A stretch of DNA of 26,121 nt from AP-16 sp036395835 (GCA_036395835.1 DASWCW010000071.1:1-26121), one strand, 5' to 3'. Positions 7,892 through 17,768 are shown, counted from the stretch's first letter. Numbers and translations are program-made. The notes: generated by a model from the sequence alone, not told the origin.

Positions 7892-9436
7892 TTACGCGCC
7901 GAGCCTTGCGGCGTGCGCTCCTGCCTCACTCCTCGCGCTCGCGGCAGCGGCCTTCTCCAGCACGGTGAAGGGCTGCGGCCTTCGCAAGTATTGCCCCCGC
8001 GCCGGCCCGACGATCTTTCCGGCATGATAGACCAGCTCGCCGCGCAGGAAAGTGGCCTTCACCCGGCCCGTGAGCTCGAGGCCCTCGAACGGCGTATAGC
8101 CCTGTCCGGATTCCGACTCCGCGGCGCGGACCACGAAGCTCTCGTGCTGGTCGACGAGCGCGATGTCGGCGTCGTAACCGGGAGCGATGTCGCCCTTGGC
8201 GAGCAGGCCGAACCGCTGTGCCGGTTTCCAGCTCAGCAGCTCGGCCATGTGGTTGTAGGACATCCCGCGCTTGCTGCCCTCGCTCAGCACGCCCGAAAGC
8301 AGGTACTCGGTGCCGCCAAACCCGGCTTTCGCCAGCCAGATGTTCGCCGGATTGTCCTTCGACCATTTCTGCTCGGCCGAACAGCAGGCGTGATCGCTGA
8401 CGATCCAGTCGATCTTACGGTCGAGCACGGCCTGCCATAACGCTTCGACATCTTCCCGCGGACGAATGGGCGGGTTGACTTTTGCCTGCACGGCGCATTC
8501 GCAGTCGGCATCCAAAAGCAAGTGCCCCACCGTCACTTCCCGGCGGAACGCAATGTGCGGAAACACCCCTTGCATCAGCCATGCCGCATCCACCGCTTTG
8601 CGCGAGCTCAGGTGCAGCAAGTTGATGTTCACACACTTGGTCTCGTTCGCGAGATAGGAGGCGAGCCAGATTGCCAGCCCTTCCGCGTGGGGAGGACGGG
8701 CGGCGCTATAGGCGTGCAATCCCGTCAATTTGCCCTCGCGCTCGACGATTTTCGTGTACGCGTTGAGGATCTCGGCGAGCTCGCAATGAAGGCTGACGCT
8801 GATGTATGCGGCCAAATCCGGATGTTTCGCCGTCAAACGCTGCGCCGAGCGCATGATGAATTCGAAATGGGCTATGTCGTAGCGATCCTCGGGGTCGATC
8901 ATGAGAAAATCATTCTGGTTGGCTGATGGCCCATGCAGGCCGTATCCTCCATAAAACATGAATATCTTGAACGAGGGGACGCCATAGTCGAGGGCGAGGT
9001 GCTCCATTTCATCGATGTGCCCGGCCTCGATCGGGGCAACATGATAGCCGTAATCGACCCAGAATCGCCCTTGGGATTGATTGAGGACTTCGGGCATGAA
9101 GTCGCGGTAGGGACCGCCCCGGTTGAGATAATAACGTCCCGTTCGCATGTAGTTGAGGCTCGAGGTGACGCCGCCGATCGCCGCTGCCTTGCTCTCGGAA
9201 ACCGCATCCTGGGTAAGCGGCGCGTAAATGCCGATGTGCATGTGGGCATCGACGCAGCCCGGGAAAGCCAGAAGATTTTTCGCGTCGAAGACCTGCTTGG
9301 CAAGCCCGACCTCGATCTCGGGCGCGAGGCGAGCGATCCTGCCATCCTTGATTGCGACGTCGAGACAGTCCACCGACGTCTTGTTGGGGCGCACCACGCG
9401 CGCGTTCTTGATGACGAGATCGAACAGCTGTTCCAT
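7892..9436 (-). CDS. Cyclic amidohydrolase (dihydropyrimidinase / hydantoinase / allantoinase family)
   Basis: A 514-residue cytoplasmic hydrolase expected to open a cyclic amide, imide or ureide. All binuclear metal-centre residues of the family are present in order: His65 and His67 (DAHMHIG), the carboxylated Lys157 (PSFKIFM), His217 (SLHCEL), His275 (LLHLSS) and Asp348 (VSDHACC). The N-terminal beta-sandwich strand (FDLVIKNARVV) and the C-terminal return strand (YDADIALVD) are also seen. The ATG at 9436 has GAGGAAG about 7 bases upstream. The first 68 residues follow the usual D-hydantoinase layout, and total length is slightly above average. It is 60 bases after livF and 38 before the alcohol dehydrogenase in the operon, so its substrate is probably what the Liv-type importer brings in. 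The specific ring (hydantoin, dihydropyrimidine, succinimide, lactam) is not decidable from sequence. Confidence 0.88.
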   Translation of the reverse strand: MEQLFDLVIKNARVVRPNKTSVDCLDVAIKDGRIARLAPEIEVGLAKQVFDAKNLLAFPGCVDAHMHIGIYAPLTQDAVSESKAAAIGGVTSSLNYMRTGRYYLNRGGPYRDFMPEVLNQSQGRFWVDYGYHVAPIEAGHIDEMEHLALDYGVPSFKIFMFYGGYGLHGPSANQNDFLMIDPEDRYDIAHFEFIMRSAQRLTAKHPDLAAYISVSLHCELAEILNAYTKIVEREGKLTGLHAYSAARPPHAEGLAIWLASYLANETKCVNINLLHLSSRKAVDAAWLMQGVFPHIAFRREVTVGHLLLDADCECAVQAKVNPPIRPREDVEALWQAVLDRKIDWIVSDHACCSAEQKWSKDNPANIWLAKAGFGGTEYLLSGVLSEGSKRGMSYNHMAELLSWKPAQRFGLLAKGDIAPGYDADIALVDQHESFVVRAAESESGQGYTPFEGLELTGRVKATFLRGELVYHAGKIVGPARGQYLRRPQPFTVLEKAAAASARSEAGAHAARLGA

Positions 9437-9496
9437 CGGGTCTTCCTCAGCGGGTTTGCCGGCAACCGCCCGGTACGGCGTACGAGGGCCGGCGCG

Positions 9497-10202
<706 letters not shown>

Positions 10203-10210
<8 letters not shown>

Positions 10211-10961
10211 GCGCGCCCCCCGCAGCCGAAAGGCGCGCCGCCGCGCCATGGCCGAGGTAGGCCTCGACCACGCGCGGATCGCCGACGATGGCCCGCGGCG
10301 TCCCTTCCGCGAGGATACGGCCCTCCGCCACCACGAAGACCTGCTCGGCGAGACTCATCACCGCCTGCATCACGTGCTCGATCATCAGAATCGTGATGCC
10401 GCCGTCGACGAGCGTGCGGATCATCGGCACCATCGTGGCGACCTCCGCGGGATTGAGGCCGGCCAGCACCTCGTCTAGCAGGAGGAGCTCGGGCCCCGTC
10501 GCGAGTGCGCGTGCGAGTTCCAGCCGCTTGCGGCCCGCGACCGTGAGACTCGCCGCCGGCCGGCGGAGCAGATCGCCGAGGCCGACGGTAGTTGCAACTT
10601 GCTCTGCCGCCTCGAGCGCATCAGCGCGCGATCGCCGCGCCAGATGCGCGCCGACGGCGATGTTCTCATGCACGGTGAGGCCAGCGAACGGCTGCACCGT
10701 CTGGAACGTGCGCGCAATGCCTCGCCGCGCTAGAACATGGGGCGGCACGCCGGTGATGTCCTCGCCGCGGTGGAAGATGCGGCCTTCGCTCGGCGCCAGG
10801 AATCCGCTGATGATGGAGAATAGCGTAGTCTTGCCGGCGCCGTTGGGGCCGATGAGCGCGGTGATGCGGCCGGCTTCGACGGCAAGCGAAGCGTTGTCGA
10901 CGGCGAGCAATCCGCCGAAGCGTTTGCATACGCGCTCGATGCGAAGCAGCGGCTCAGGCAT
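10203..10961 (-). CDS. livG: ABC transporter ATP-binding protein LivG
   Basis: A 252-residue ATPase partner of LivF. Walker A is GPNGAGKTT, Walker B is LLLLDEVLAGLNP, and the LivG-specific features TFQTVQPF and MIEHVMQAVM are present. The ABC signature reads LTVAGRKRLE rather than LSGGQ. Departures of this kind occur in one LivG subgroup, so I do not treat it as a defect. The ATG at 10961 overlaps the stop of livM by 8 bases (ATGCCTGA), the same geometry as the livG/livF junction. The long upstream in-frame extension in the livM coding region is not family-like and is left out. If livM is really broken, translation of livG could be reduced because it is coupled to livM translation. Confidence 0.95.
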
Positions 10962-11944
10962 CGGCACGCTCCGGCACCGACGAGCGCAAGCGCGCAAAGC
11001 GCGCACGCAGGTCGGCCGGCAGGCTCGCAATCCCGCGAGGGGCGAAGGCCACGACCAGGACCAGCACACCGCCGTAGATCACGAGATCGAGGCCGGGCGC
11101 ATCGCCGGTGACGAGCTTGGTCAATTCGCCGAGCGTCTTGACGACCAACGCGCCGAGCAGCGGTCCGAAAACGGTTCCCACGCCGCCGACCATGGGGGCG
11201 AGCAAAGCCTCGATGGAAATCCACGGCCCGTAGGCGATTCCGGAGTCGATGAAGAGAAAATACTGGGCGTAGAAGCCTCCGCCGGCGGCGGTGATGGCGG
11301 CAGAAACCGTCATCGCCGCGAGCTTGACGCGCGCGGCGTCGACGCCGAGCGCCTTGGCCGCCTCCTCGTTCTCGCGCACGGCAAGGAGCCAGGCGCCGAA
11401 CCGGCTCTGCTCGATCAGGCGCGCGATCACCAGCGACCCGGCGACCAGCGCCAGGATGATCCAATAGAACGGCGCGCGGCTCTGAAACTGGAACGCCTGC
11501 GGCCGCAGGTCGAGCGCGATCAGCGTTCCGACGCCGGCCCCGGTGATGGGTGCGACGCTCGCGAGGATGCGCAGCACCTCGGCGAACGCCAGCGTGACGA
11601 GAGCGAAATACGAGCCCTTCAATCCGGAACGGAAGGCGAGCGCGCCGATGACGGCGCCGACCAGCGCACCGCCGGCGATCCCGAGCGCGAATCCCATCCA
11701 GGCGTTGACGCCATAGCGCATCTGCAGGACGGCGGTGACATAGGCGCCGGTGCCGAAGAAAGCCGCATGGCCAAAGGAATACTGCCCGCCATAGCCGCCG
11801 AGCACGTTCCAGCCCCTGTCCCACCAGCGCGATCAGCAATGCCACGGTGAGGAAATTGAGCACGACGTTGGAGGCCGTGAGCAACGGCACCGTCGCGAGC
11901 GCGGCGACGACGAGCAGGATCTGCGCGAACGGCCATCTGCTCAT
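10954..11944 (-). pseudogene. livM: ABC transporter permease LivM, interrupted by a one-base frameshift
   Basis: Inner-membrane permease of the Liv-type importer. The start ATG at 11944 overlaps the livH stop as ATGA and opens a normal N-terminus with a first hydrophobic helix (FAQILLVVAALATVPLL) and a second (LTVALLIALVGQG). At the run of four C at 11813-11816 the frame is lost. Removing one base restores WNVLGGYGGQYSFGHAAFFG, the strongly conserved LivM loop, and an open frame to the stop at 10954, giving about 329 residues with the usual set of membrane segments. The downstream part has no decay: it is fully open and keeps the family pattern. This pattern fits either a sequencing/assembly error in a homopolymer or a very recent mutation. 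No second in-frame start would yield a working permease. Confidence 0.85.
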
Positions 11945-12813
11945 GCCCGCTCCCCGAACAGGCCGCTCGGACGAAACAGCAGCACCAGGATGAAGATGAC
12001 GTAGATGCCGATCTGCCCCAGCGATTCCCCGAGATAGAGGCCGCACAGACTCTCCACCACGCCGATCAACAGCCCGCCGACGAGCGCGCCCGTCACCGAG
12101 CCCATGCCGCCGAGCACCACGATGGTGAAGGCGATGAGCACGAAAGCATTGCCGACATGGGGATTGACGTAATAGGTCGGGATCAACAGGCAGGCGGCAA
12201 TGGCGAGGCACGCGGTGCCGAGGCCGAAGGTGACGGCATAGATGTGGTCGACGTCGATGCCGGAGAGTTCGGCGCCGAGCTTTTCGCCGGCAACCGCGCG
12301 GATCGCCTTCCCGGTGTCGGTGAAGCTCAGGACGAGCCAAAGCAGCGCCGCCACGGCGAGCACGACGCCGAACGCCACGACGCGCGGCAGCGCCACGAAA
12401 GCGACACCGAGGTCGACGACCTCGAAGGCATAGGCGAGGTTGAGCGCGCGCGTGTCGGCGCGAAACGCGTAGAGCAAGGCGTTCTCGATCACCACCGCGA
12501 TGCCGAGCGTCACCAGCAGAATGTTGCGGTCCTCGCCGTGCGCTGCCGGCCCGATGACGAAGCGCTGCAGGCCGTAGCCCAGCGCGAAGAACAGCGGCGT
12601 CAGCACCACGGCCGCGAGGTAGGGATCGGCCCCGAGAAGCCGGTGCGCGAAGAACGCCGCGAACATCGCGGCGGTGAGCAGCGCGCCGTGCGCGAAATTG
12701 ATGATGTGCAGGACGCCGTAGATCAGCGTCAGCCCGAGCGCGACGAGCGCATAGACCGCCCCGGTCAGCAGCCCGTTGAGCAGGGCGGGGATGAGGATGG
12801 CCGGTGAGAGCAT
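11941..12813 (-). CDS. livH: ABC transporter permease LivH
   Basis: A 290-residue inner-membrane permease, partner of LivM, in the branched-chain amino acid transporter family. It starts with the classical N-terminus (LLNGLLTGAVYALVALGLTLIYG, shown here only as a segment near residue 10) and keeps the conserved HIINFAHGALL loop. Further conserved parts are the GxxxxAELSGIDVDHIY coupling region and the C-terminal FRPSGLFGE. About eight hydrophobic segments are visible. I chose the ATG at 12813; a GTG at 12840 in the same frame is possible and would add nine mostly basic residues, and neither has a strong ribosome binding site. The stop overlaps the livM start (ATGA). The gene lies about 50 bases downstream of the Tat-exported binding protein gene. 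Confidence 0.92.
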   Translation of the reverse strand: MLSPAILIPALLNGLLTGAVYALVALGLTLIYGVLHIINFAHGALLTAAMFAAFFAHRLLGADPYLAAVVLTPLFFALGYGLQRFVIGPAAHGEDRNILLVTLGIAVVIENALLYAFRADTRALNLAYAFEVVDLGVAFVALPRVVAFGVVLAVAALLWLVLSFTDTGKAIRAVAGEKLGAELSGIDVDHIYAVTFGLGTACLAIAACLLIPTYYVNPHVGNAFVLIAFTIVVLGGMGSVTGALVGGLLIGVVESLCGLYLGESLGQIGIYVIFILVLLFRPSGLFGERA

Positions 12814-12861
12814 GCGGCGAGGCGAGAGCCGACGCAGCACTTGCGCCGGCGTGGGCCCTGC

Positions 12862-14097
12862 TCAGGCGGGCGGCATTGGGAACACCGGCTTCGCCGTGGC
12901 GAACGCCTGCGGGAAGATCACCTGAATGTCGTTGCCGAGTACCTGGGTGTTGACCGGCGCGGCGCCCTGATTCTGGCCGTTGACGAACTTGGTCGGGCCG
13001 TAGGGCATGACGTGGCCGGAGAACGTCGAGCTTTCCAGCGCCGCGGTGATCCCGGCGCGCTCCCCGCTGCGGGCGCGTTCCAGCGCGTCGGCGAGAAGCA
13101 GGATGCACGAGTAGTTCATGAACACTTCGTAGGTGTAGAACTGCCCCATGCCCTCGACCTTGGTCTTGAGCGACAATGCCTTGGAATTGCGCGGATCGAA
13201 CCAATGATTGCAGTCCATAATGTATTGCGCGGATCCCGGAAACTCCTTGACGAACTTGTAGGAAGATGCCGCGCCGCCGAGGACCGAATAGATGCCCTTC
13301 GGGCGCACGCGCTGTTGCTGCAGCGTGCGGGCGAGCAGCACGTATTCGTTGTAGTAGTCCGCCGGAATCACCAGATCCGGATTCTGCGCCTTGATCTTGA
13401 GAACCACATTGTTGAAATCGCGGGTTGGCGTCGGATGCGGAATGGTCTCTAGCACTTGGAAGCCGCGCTCCGGCAGTTGCGCATTGAGCAGCTTGGCGAG
13501 CCCCGATCCGAACAGCGAGTCCTCGTGCACGATCATCACCGTCTTGGCAGGCTTGCCGGCCTCCTCATTGATGGTGACGAGGTTGTCGAGCGCGGTTTTC
13601 GCGATCACGCCGAAGCCGGGCCCGAACCGGAAGGTGTTCTTCAGCCCGCGCGTGACGATGTTGTCTGCGACCCCGACATCGACCAGGTAGGGCAGGTCGT
13701 AGCGGGCGGCCGTCTGGCTGGTCGCGAGGCAGATGGAGCTGGCGTAGCCGCCGACGATCGCCGCCACCCCCGCCGCGTTCATCTTTTCGACCTCGGCGTT
13801 GCCGCCTTCCGGAGTCGATTGCGCATCGCCGAGCAGGGCCTCGATCTTGGCGCCGCCGAGCGCCTTGATGCCGCCTGCCGCATTGATCTCCTCGACCGCG
13901 ATCGTTGCACCGAGCCGGCCCTGTTGGCCGGAATAGGATAACGCGCCGGAGACCGGGTGCAGCACCCCGAGCTTCACCGCAGCGCCCTGCGCGCGCAGCA
14001 CGGCCGGCGCGCCGATGAGGCCGGCGGCCGCCGCGGTGCCCAACGCGGTCGCCTGGAGCAGACGGCGGCGAGTGATCAGCGCTGACCGATGCGACAT
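12862..14097 (-). CDS. ABC transporter substrate-binding protein (Liv/HAAT type) with a Tat-like signal
   Basis: A 411-residue periplasmic binding protein directly upstream of livH, and so probably the main receptor of this importer. The N-terminus TRRRLLQATALG followed by an Ala/Gly-rich hydrophobic stretch and VLRAQG looks like a twin-arginine signal, common in this family in alphaproteobacteria. The mature part starts VKLGVLHPVSGALSYSGQQ, a good Peripla_BP_6 beginning, and continues with AVEEINAAGGI and the central hinge region (NPDLVIPADYYNEYVLLARTLQQ). The ATG at 14097 has GGGAGG seven bases upstream. A second, Sec-exported binding protein gene precedes it by 94 bases, so this transporter has two receptors of different export route. 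Ligand unknown. Confidence 0.92.
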   Translation of the reverse strand: MSHRSALITRRRLLQATALGTAAAAGLIGAPAVLRAQGAAVKLGVLHPVSGALSYSGQQGRLGATIAVEEINAAGGIKALGGAKIEALLGDAQSTPEGGNAEVEKMNAAGVAAIVGGYASSICLATSQTAARYDLPYLVDVGVADNIVTRGLKNTFRFGPGFGVIAKTALDNLVTINEEAGKPAKTVMIVHEDSLFGSGLAKLLNAQLPERGFQVLETIPHPTPTRDFNNVVLKIKAQNPDLVIPADYYNEYVLLARTLQQQRVRPKGIYSVLGGAASSYKFVKEFPGSAQYIMDCNHWFDPRNSKALSLKTKVEGMGQFYTYEVFMNYSCILLLADALERARSGERAGITAALESSTFSGHVMPYGPTKFVNGQNQGAAPVNTQVLGNDIQVIFPQAFATAKPVFPMPPA

Positions 14098-14191
14098 CGG
14101 AACCTCCCATGCGACGCGCGCCCATAGACTAACATCGCTCGCAAACCTCTTCTACATCGGCTCAGAGACCCGGCTCGCCGTTTTGCGTCGT

Positions 14192-15460
14192 TTACTGCGC
14201 GAACGGGGATTGCAATTCCCCGTCCTGGTACCGAGCAGGATGGACGATCACCTGCTTATGGCCGTTCATGAATTGCTCGAGGCCGCTGCCCTGAATGTCC
14301 TGGAATTGCACCATGATCGGCCGCGCATTGGCCCATTCGCCGAGCTCGTTGAACTTGATCTCGCCGACGATCGTATCGAACGCACTGTTGTGAATATGCT
14401 CCGCGAGCTTGTCGTCGTCGAGGCTGCCGGTCGCCTTGATCGCCTGCTCCAGCACCTGCATCGCCGCATAGGCGAACGGCGGCTGATAGAAGCCGAGCGG
14501 ATCGACGCCGGCATCCTTTGCCTGGGCCTGGTACTTCTTCAGAAAATCTTCGATGCCCAGGAAATTCATCTTCTGACTGGGAACGTAAAAATGATAGTTC
14601 ACCACGCGGTTGAGCTTTTCCGAAAGCTGGGTGATGAGCGAGGCATATTGCATGCCGACCATCGCGCCGCCGAATAGCTGGGTCTTCAAGCCGACCTCGG
14701 TCGCCGCGCGCACCATTCCCACCGAATCCGGCGGATACGACGCCAGCAGGACGACATCGGGGTTGCTCGCCCGGATGGCGCGGACGACCGGCGTATAGTC
14801 GACCGTCGACGGCGGATAGAGGCGGTCGTAGACGATCTGAAATCCGAATTTCCTGGCGTTCTCGCGGGCGCCGACCAGCACGTTGTTCGAGAATTCGGCG
14901 TCCGCACCGACCAGCGCAACCGTCTTCGGCTCCGGCTTGATCGTTTTCGCCACCTGGAAGAAAGCGTCGGACAACACCCCCTTGGGATCGGGCCCGAACG
15001 GCGCGCTCTGGAAATACTTGGGATATTTGAACTCGGCATTCGATCCGAGCGCGAGCAGCACCATGACCATCTTCTTGCGTTCCATGATCATGGGCATCGC
15101 GGCAACGATAAGGTTGGTGGCGGCGCCCATCAGGAGGTCGACTTTGTCCACATCGATGAGCTTGGCGTAGATGCCGGGAACGGTGGAGGCATTGGTCTGG
15201 TCGTCGTAATAGACCAGCGTGACCGGGCGCCCGAGCAGACCCGCCTTGGCATTGATCTCTTCGGCCCAGATCTGTTTGGAGAGCAGATGCGCCTTTCCAG
15301 AGGAGGCAAGCCCGCCGGTCAGCGACACGCTGAAGCCGATTTTGATCGGCTCCTGCGCCTGCGCGGGGATCCTGGCGCTGCACAGCGCGACCGCGACGAG
15401 TGTGAGCCCCAGCAACGGGGTCCGCATCCACGCCTTCGGTCCGATCTTGCGCGCAATCAT
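14192..15460 (-). CDS. Second ABC transporter substrate-binding protein (Liv/HAAT type), Sec-exported
   Basis: A 422-residue periplasmic binding protein of the same family as its downstream neighbour but clearly divergent from it. The signal is of Sec type: basic start, hydrophobic LLGLTLVAVALCSA, PAQAQ cleavage. The mature protein opens PIKIGFSVSLTGGLASSGK, then AEEINAKAGLLGRPV and LVYYDDQTNASTVPGIY, the pattern of amide/urea- or aromatic-type HAAT receptors. The ATG at 15460 has GAGGATG upstream. It lies 63 bases after the glutaredoxin-DinB gene and 94 before the next receptor gene in one direction. Having two receptors suggests the importer accepts two ligand types, for example the parent compound and a hydrolysis product made outside the cytoplasm by the exported amidase. 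That link is inference. Confidence 0.92.
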   Translation of the reverse strand: MIARKIGPKAWMRTPLLGLTLVAVALCSARIPAQAQEPIKIGFSVSLTGGLASSGKAHLLSKQIWAEEINAKAGLLGRPVTLVYYDDQTNASTVPGIYAKLIDVDKVDLLMGAATNLIVAAMPMIMERKKMVMVLLALGSNAEFKYPKYFQSAPFGPDPKGVLSDAFFQVAKTIKPEPKTVALVGADAEFSNNVLVGARENARKFGFQIVYDRLYPPSTVDYTPVVRAIRASNPDVVLLASYPPDSVGMVRAATEVGLKTQLFGGAMVGMQYASLITQLSEKLNRVVNYHFYVPSQKMNFLGIEDFLKKYQAQAKDAGVDPLGFYQPPFAYAAMQVLEQAIKATGSLDDDKLAEHIHNSAFDTIVGEIKFNELGEWANARPIMVQFQDIQGSGLEQFMNGHKQVIVHPARYQDGELQSPFAQ

Positions 15461-15523
15461 CGCATCCTCGCGAGAACTTCGTATCGACCGGCAGTCCGGA
15501 CGGCAGCCGGCGCGGAGGAGCGC

Positions 15524-16324
15524 TCAGGTTACGAGCCGCTCGTCATCCCAGACCTTGTCGGGCATCGGCAGGCCCGCAAAGATGTCCTTGGACGGCGGCC
15601 GGTCCGGCTCGATGCCCAGCATGCCGAGCACCATCACGAGCTGGCGCACGTGCTGACCCGAGTGCCAAGTGGTCCGCTCGAGATATTCGTGCAGCGTCAC
15701 GTCGCCGTAATAGACCCGGGCCTTGCGCGAAAAATCGGTCGCTCGGCCTGGGCCATCCCACCAGATCCGGAAGCGCTCCAGCACGTCGCGTCCGTAGGCC
15801 AGTAGTTTGGCCTTGGTGTCCATCTCCGGCGGCGGCACACGGGCGTAGACGCCTTCCTTGAGCGGCAGGCCCTGGACCTCGTGCTCGAGGAAGGCATCGG
15901 CGATGTTGAAGATGTGATAGCCGAGCTGGGCGTAGCTGCGCGGCCGATGCGGCAGCATGCGGGCGAGCTTGTCGTCCGGGATTTGCGCGAAGAGCCGCTG
16001 CGCTGTCGTTTGGATCGCAATGAGCCGCGCCACCAGCTCGGAGGCAGGCAGTACCTGCGCCCCGCCCCATGCGATGCCCGCAACGCGTGCCACGTCGCGC
16101 AGCACCTGGCCGTTCGCCCAATTCTTGCCGCGCCGCACGATCGGAACCGAGCGGATGCCGAGCGTTGCCAGCTCCTCGAACGCATCCTGATCCTCGAGCA
16201 CGTTGACGGACACGAAGGCGACGCCGTGTTTGGTCAGGAACTCCTTCATTCTGAGACAACTGGTGCAGCCAGGCTGCCAGTACGCTTTGATGACGGAGGC
16301 TTCTTCGGAGGATGCTTGCGCCAT
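15524..16324 (-). CDS. Glutaredoxin-like / DinB-like fusion protein
   Basis: A 266-residue two-domain protein. Residues 9-80 form a glutaredoxin fold with a CTSC redox motif (Cys20, Cys23) after YWQPG, and the SVP cis-proline at 59-61. Residues about 95-250 form a DinB-like four-helix bundle with three candidate metal-binding histidines in the usual spacing: His137 (LGYHIFN), His221 and His225 (TWHSGQH). DinB-superfamily proteins include bacillithiol/mycothiol-dependent transferases and maleylpyruvate isomerase, so a thiol-dependent isomerase or transferase role is plausible; this is inference. There is no signal peptide. The ATG at 16324 has AGGAG upstream. The gene is first in, or near the start of, the transporter-catabolic operon, which links it to processing of the imported substrate rather than to DNA repair, despite the DinB name. 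Confidence 0.82.
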   Translation of the reverse strand: MAQASSEEASVIKAYWQPGCTSCLRMKEFLTKHGVAFVSVNVLEDQDAFEELATLGIRSVPIVRRGKNWANGQVLRDVARVAGIAWGGAQVLPASELVARLIAIQTTAQRLFAQIPDDKLARMLPHRPRSYAQLGYHIFNIADAFLEHEVQGLPLKEGVYARVPPPEMDTKAKLLAYGRDVLERFRIWWDGPGRATDFSRKARVYYGDVTLHEYLERTTWHSGQHVRQLVMVLGMLGIEPDRPPSKDIFAGLPMPDKVWDDERLVT

Positions 16325-16349
16325 GGACCTGCTCCTCTAACGCCGGCGC

Positions 16350-16378
16350 AGGATACTGTGTCCGCCCGGGGATGCAAA
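16350..16378 (-). promoter_or_regulatory. Candidate sigma-70 promoter for the transporter-catabolic operon
   Basis: On the minus strand TTTGCA (16373-16378) and TATCCT (16350-16355) are separated by 17 bases, each matching four of six consensus positions, and lie about 25 bases before the glutaredoxin-DinB start. The 145-base gap after the MFS gene makes a promoter here reasonable. The evidence is pattern only, in GC-rich DNA where such matches arise by chance. Confidence 0.3.
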
Positions 16379-16469
16379 GACGCGATCCGCAGCATCTTTC
16401 GCTCCTCCGAGTGCCGCGACGGCGCGCGGCGGGTCGCAGCGACGAAACACATCGAGGCGCCGGAACCGG

Positions 16470-17672
16470 TCACCTGGCTCGGCTGGCGATCACGATCAGC
16501 GCCGCGGCAACCTGGATGCAGGCGGCGATTCCAAATGGAAGCGCGTAGCCGCCTTGGAGATCGCGTAGCGCGCCGAGAACGGCCGGCGCAAACGCGAACA
16601 CGGCTTGGTTGATCGCGGTTATCAGCGCCACGACCATGCCGACCTCGTCGAGGTCGAACTCCCTCTGCGCGATGAGCGGAGGAAGCGAAATCAGATTGCC
16701 CACGCCGAGACCGAACAGGACGCAACCGCCGAGAAGAGCGGGCCCTCCACTGCCCCACATCAACAGCGCGGTCCCGCAGGCTTGAACCGCGAAATTGACC
16801 GAGGCGGCCTTGCGCCGATCGCGATTCTCAAGCAACCAACCGAGAGCCGTGCGGCCGACGACGGCGCAAACGGTCGTCAGGCTGATTGCCGTGGCCGCGC
16901 CGTTCGCTCCGAACTCCGGAGCAAGCCGCGTGACAAGATGCGCAAACAGTCCGACCTGAGCGAACAGTCCAAGTGCAAACGCTGCGGAGATCGTGACGAA
17001 CCGTTGATCGCGCAAGAGGTCCGCACGGCTCATTACCGACTTCGGCGCCGCGTGCCGGTCCCTTGCGGCGTCCGATACCGATCGCAGCGCTTCGGGCGGA
17101 GGCCGAAGCAGTCGAACGGTGACCGGCCCCAAGGCGGCCGTCATCGCCGCGCCGAGGATGGCGGTGGCCATGGGAAATCCGAACTGTGCGATCAGCACGG
17201 CCCACAACGGCGTGAAGACCAAGCCGCCGATGCTCGCTCCGTTGAACGCGAGACTGAGCGCCTTTGGCCGGTCTTTCTCGAACCACGGCGCCACCATGGC
17301 GTTGATCGCCGCCCCGCTGGTCGCGGCCCATCCCGCCCCACTCAGCAAGGCCGCCGGAAAAAGCTGCCAGGACTCCCGGACATTCGCCCAAGCCAGCATA
17401 CCCAATACCGAGAGAGCCACTCCCGCCTGCGTCACCCTCGCGACGCCAAATCGTCGATGCGCTTCGGGCAAGCGAGTGACCAGCACCGCGCTGAACAGGA
17501 AATGCGCCGTAATGGCACTCGAGACCGTCGATATCGCCCAGCCGTGATCGGCATGCAGCGTCTGCAGGAAGATGGATGGGCCGTAAAATCCGACGCCCCA
17601 GGAAAACACGGCGACGAGGAACGCTGCCCATACGACCTTCCATCCGGAGAACCGTGGGACCTGGATCTGCAT
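16470..17672 (-). CDS. MFS transporter
   Basis: A 400-residue integral membrane protein with about twelve hydrophobic segments in two halves separated by a charged loop near residues 190-215 (PPPEALRSVSDAARDRH). This is the classic major facilitator layout. Segments such as FGVARVTQAGVALSVLG and the Gly-rich AALLSGAGWAATSGAAINAMV fit the family. The substrate is not predictable; monocarboxylate-type carriers have similar N-termini (FSWGVGFYGPSIFLQTL). The start ATG at 17672 has only a weak GGATGAG site. The gene points in the same direction as the long catabolic operon and lies 145 bases upstream of it, so it may be co-transcribed or separate. The adaA-like regulator gene is divergent, 96 bases away, and the two may share a control region. 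Confidence 0.88.
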   Translation of the reverse strand: MQIQVPRFSGWKVVWAAFLVAVFSWGVGFYGPSIFLQTLHADHGWAISTVSSAITAHFLFSAVLVTRLPEAHRRFGVARVTQAGVALSVLGMLAWANVRESWQLFPAALLSGAGWAATSGAAINAMVAPWFEKDRPKALSLAFNGASIGGLVFTPLWAVLIAQFGFPMATAILGAAMTAALGPVTVRLLRPPPEALRSVSDAARDRHAAPKSVMSRADLLRDQRFVTISAAFALGLFAQVGLFAHLVTRLAPEFGANGAATAISLTTVCAVVGRTALGWLLENRDRRKAASVNFAVQACGTALLMWGSGGPALLGGCVLFGLGVGNLISLPPLIAQREFDLDEVGMVVALITAINQAVFAFAPAVLGALRDLQGGYALPFGIAACIQVAAALIVIASRAR

Positions 17673-17768
17673 TTCTCATCCGCAACTTGTCTCTCGGCGC
17701 CTTCCCGGCTAACGCTCGAAGCGACGAACCGACTAGCCGGAATCGGACTCGGTCCCCGGGAGCAAGGA

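Noticed and set aside
10730..13204. 824-codon minus-strand frame across the liv genes
   Set aside because: Only a short central part (the livM N-terminus before the frameshift) is real; the rest is out of frame with livH and the binding protein.
16605..17768. Long N-terminal extension of the AdaA frame
   Set aside because: This stretch is antisense to the MFS gene; the Ada domain starts at 17769 with a good ribosome binding site.
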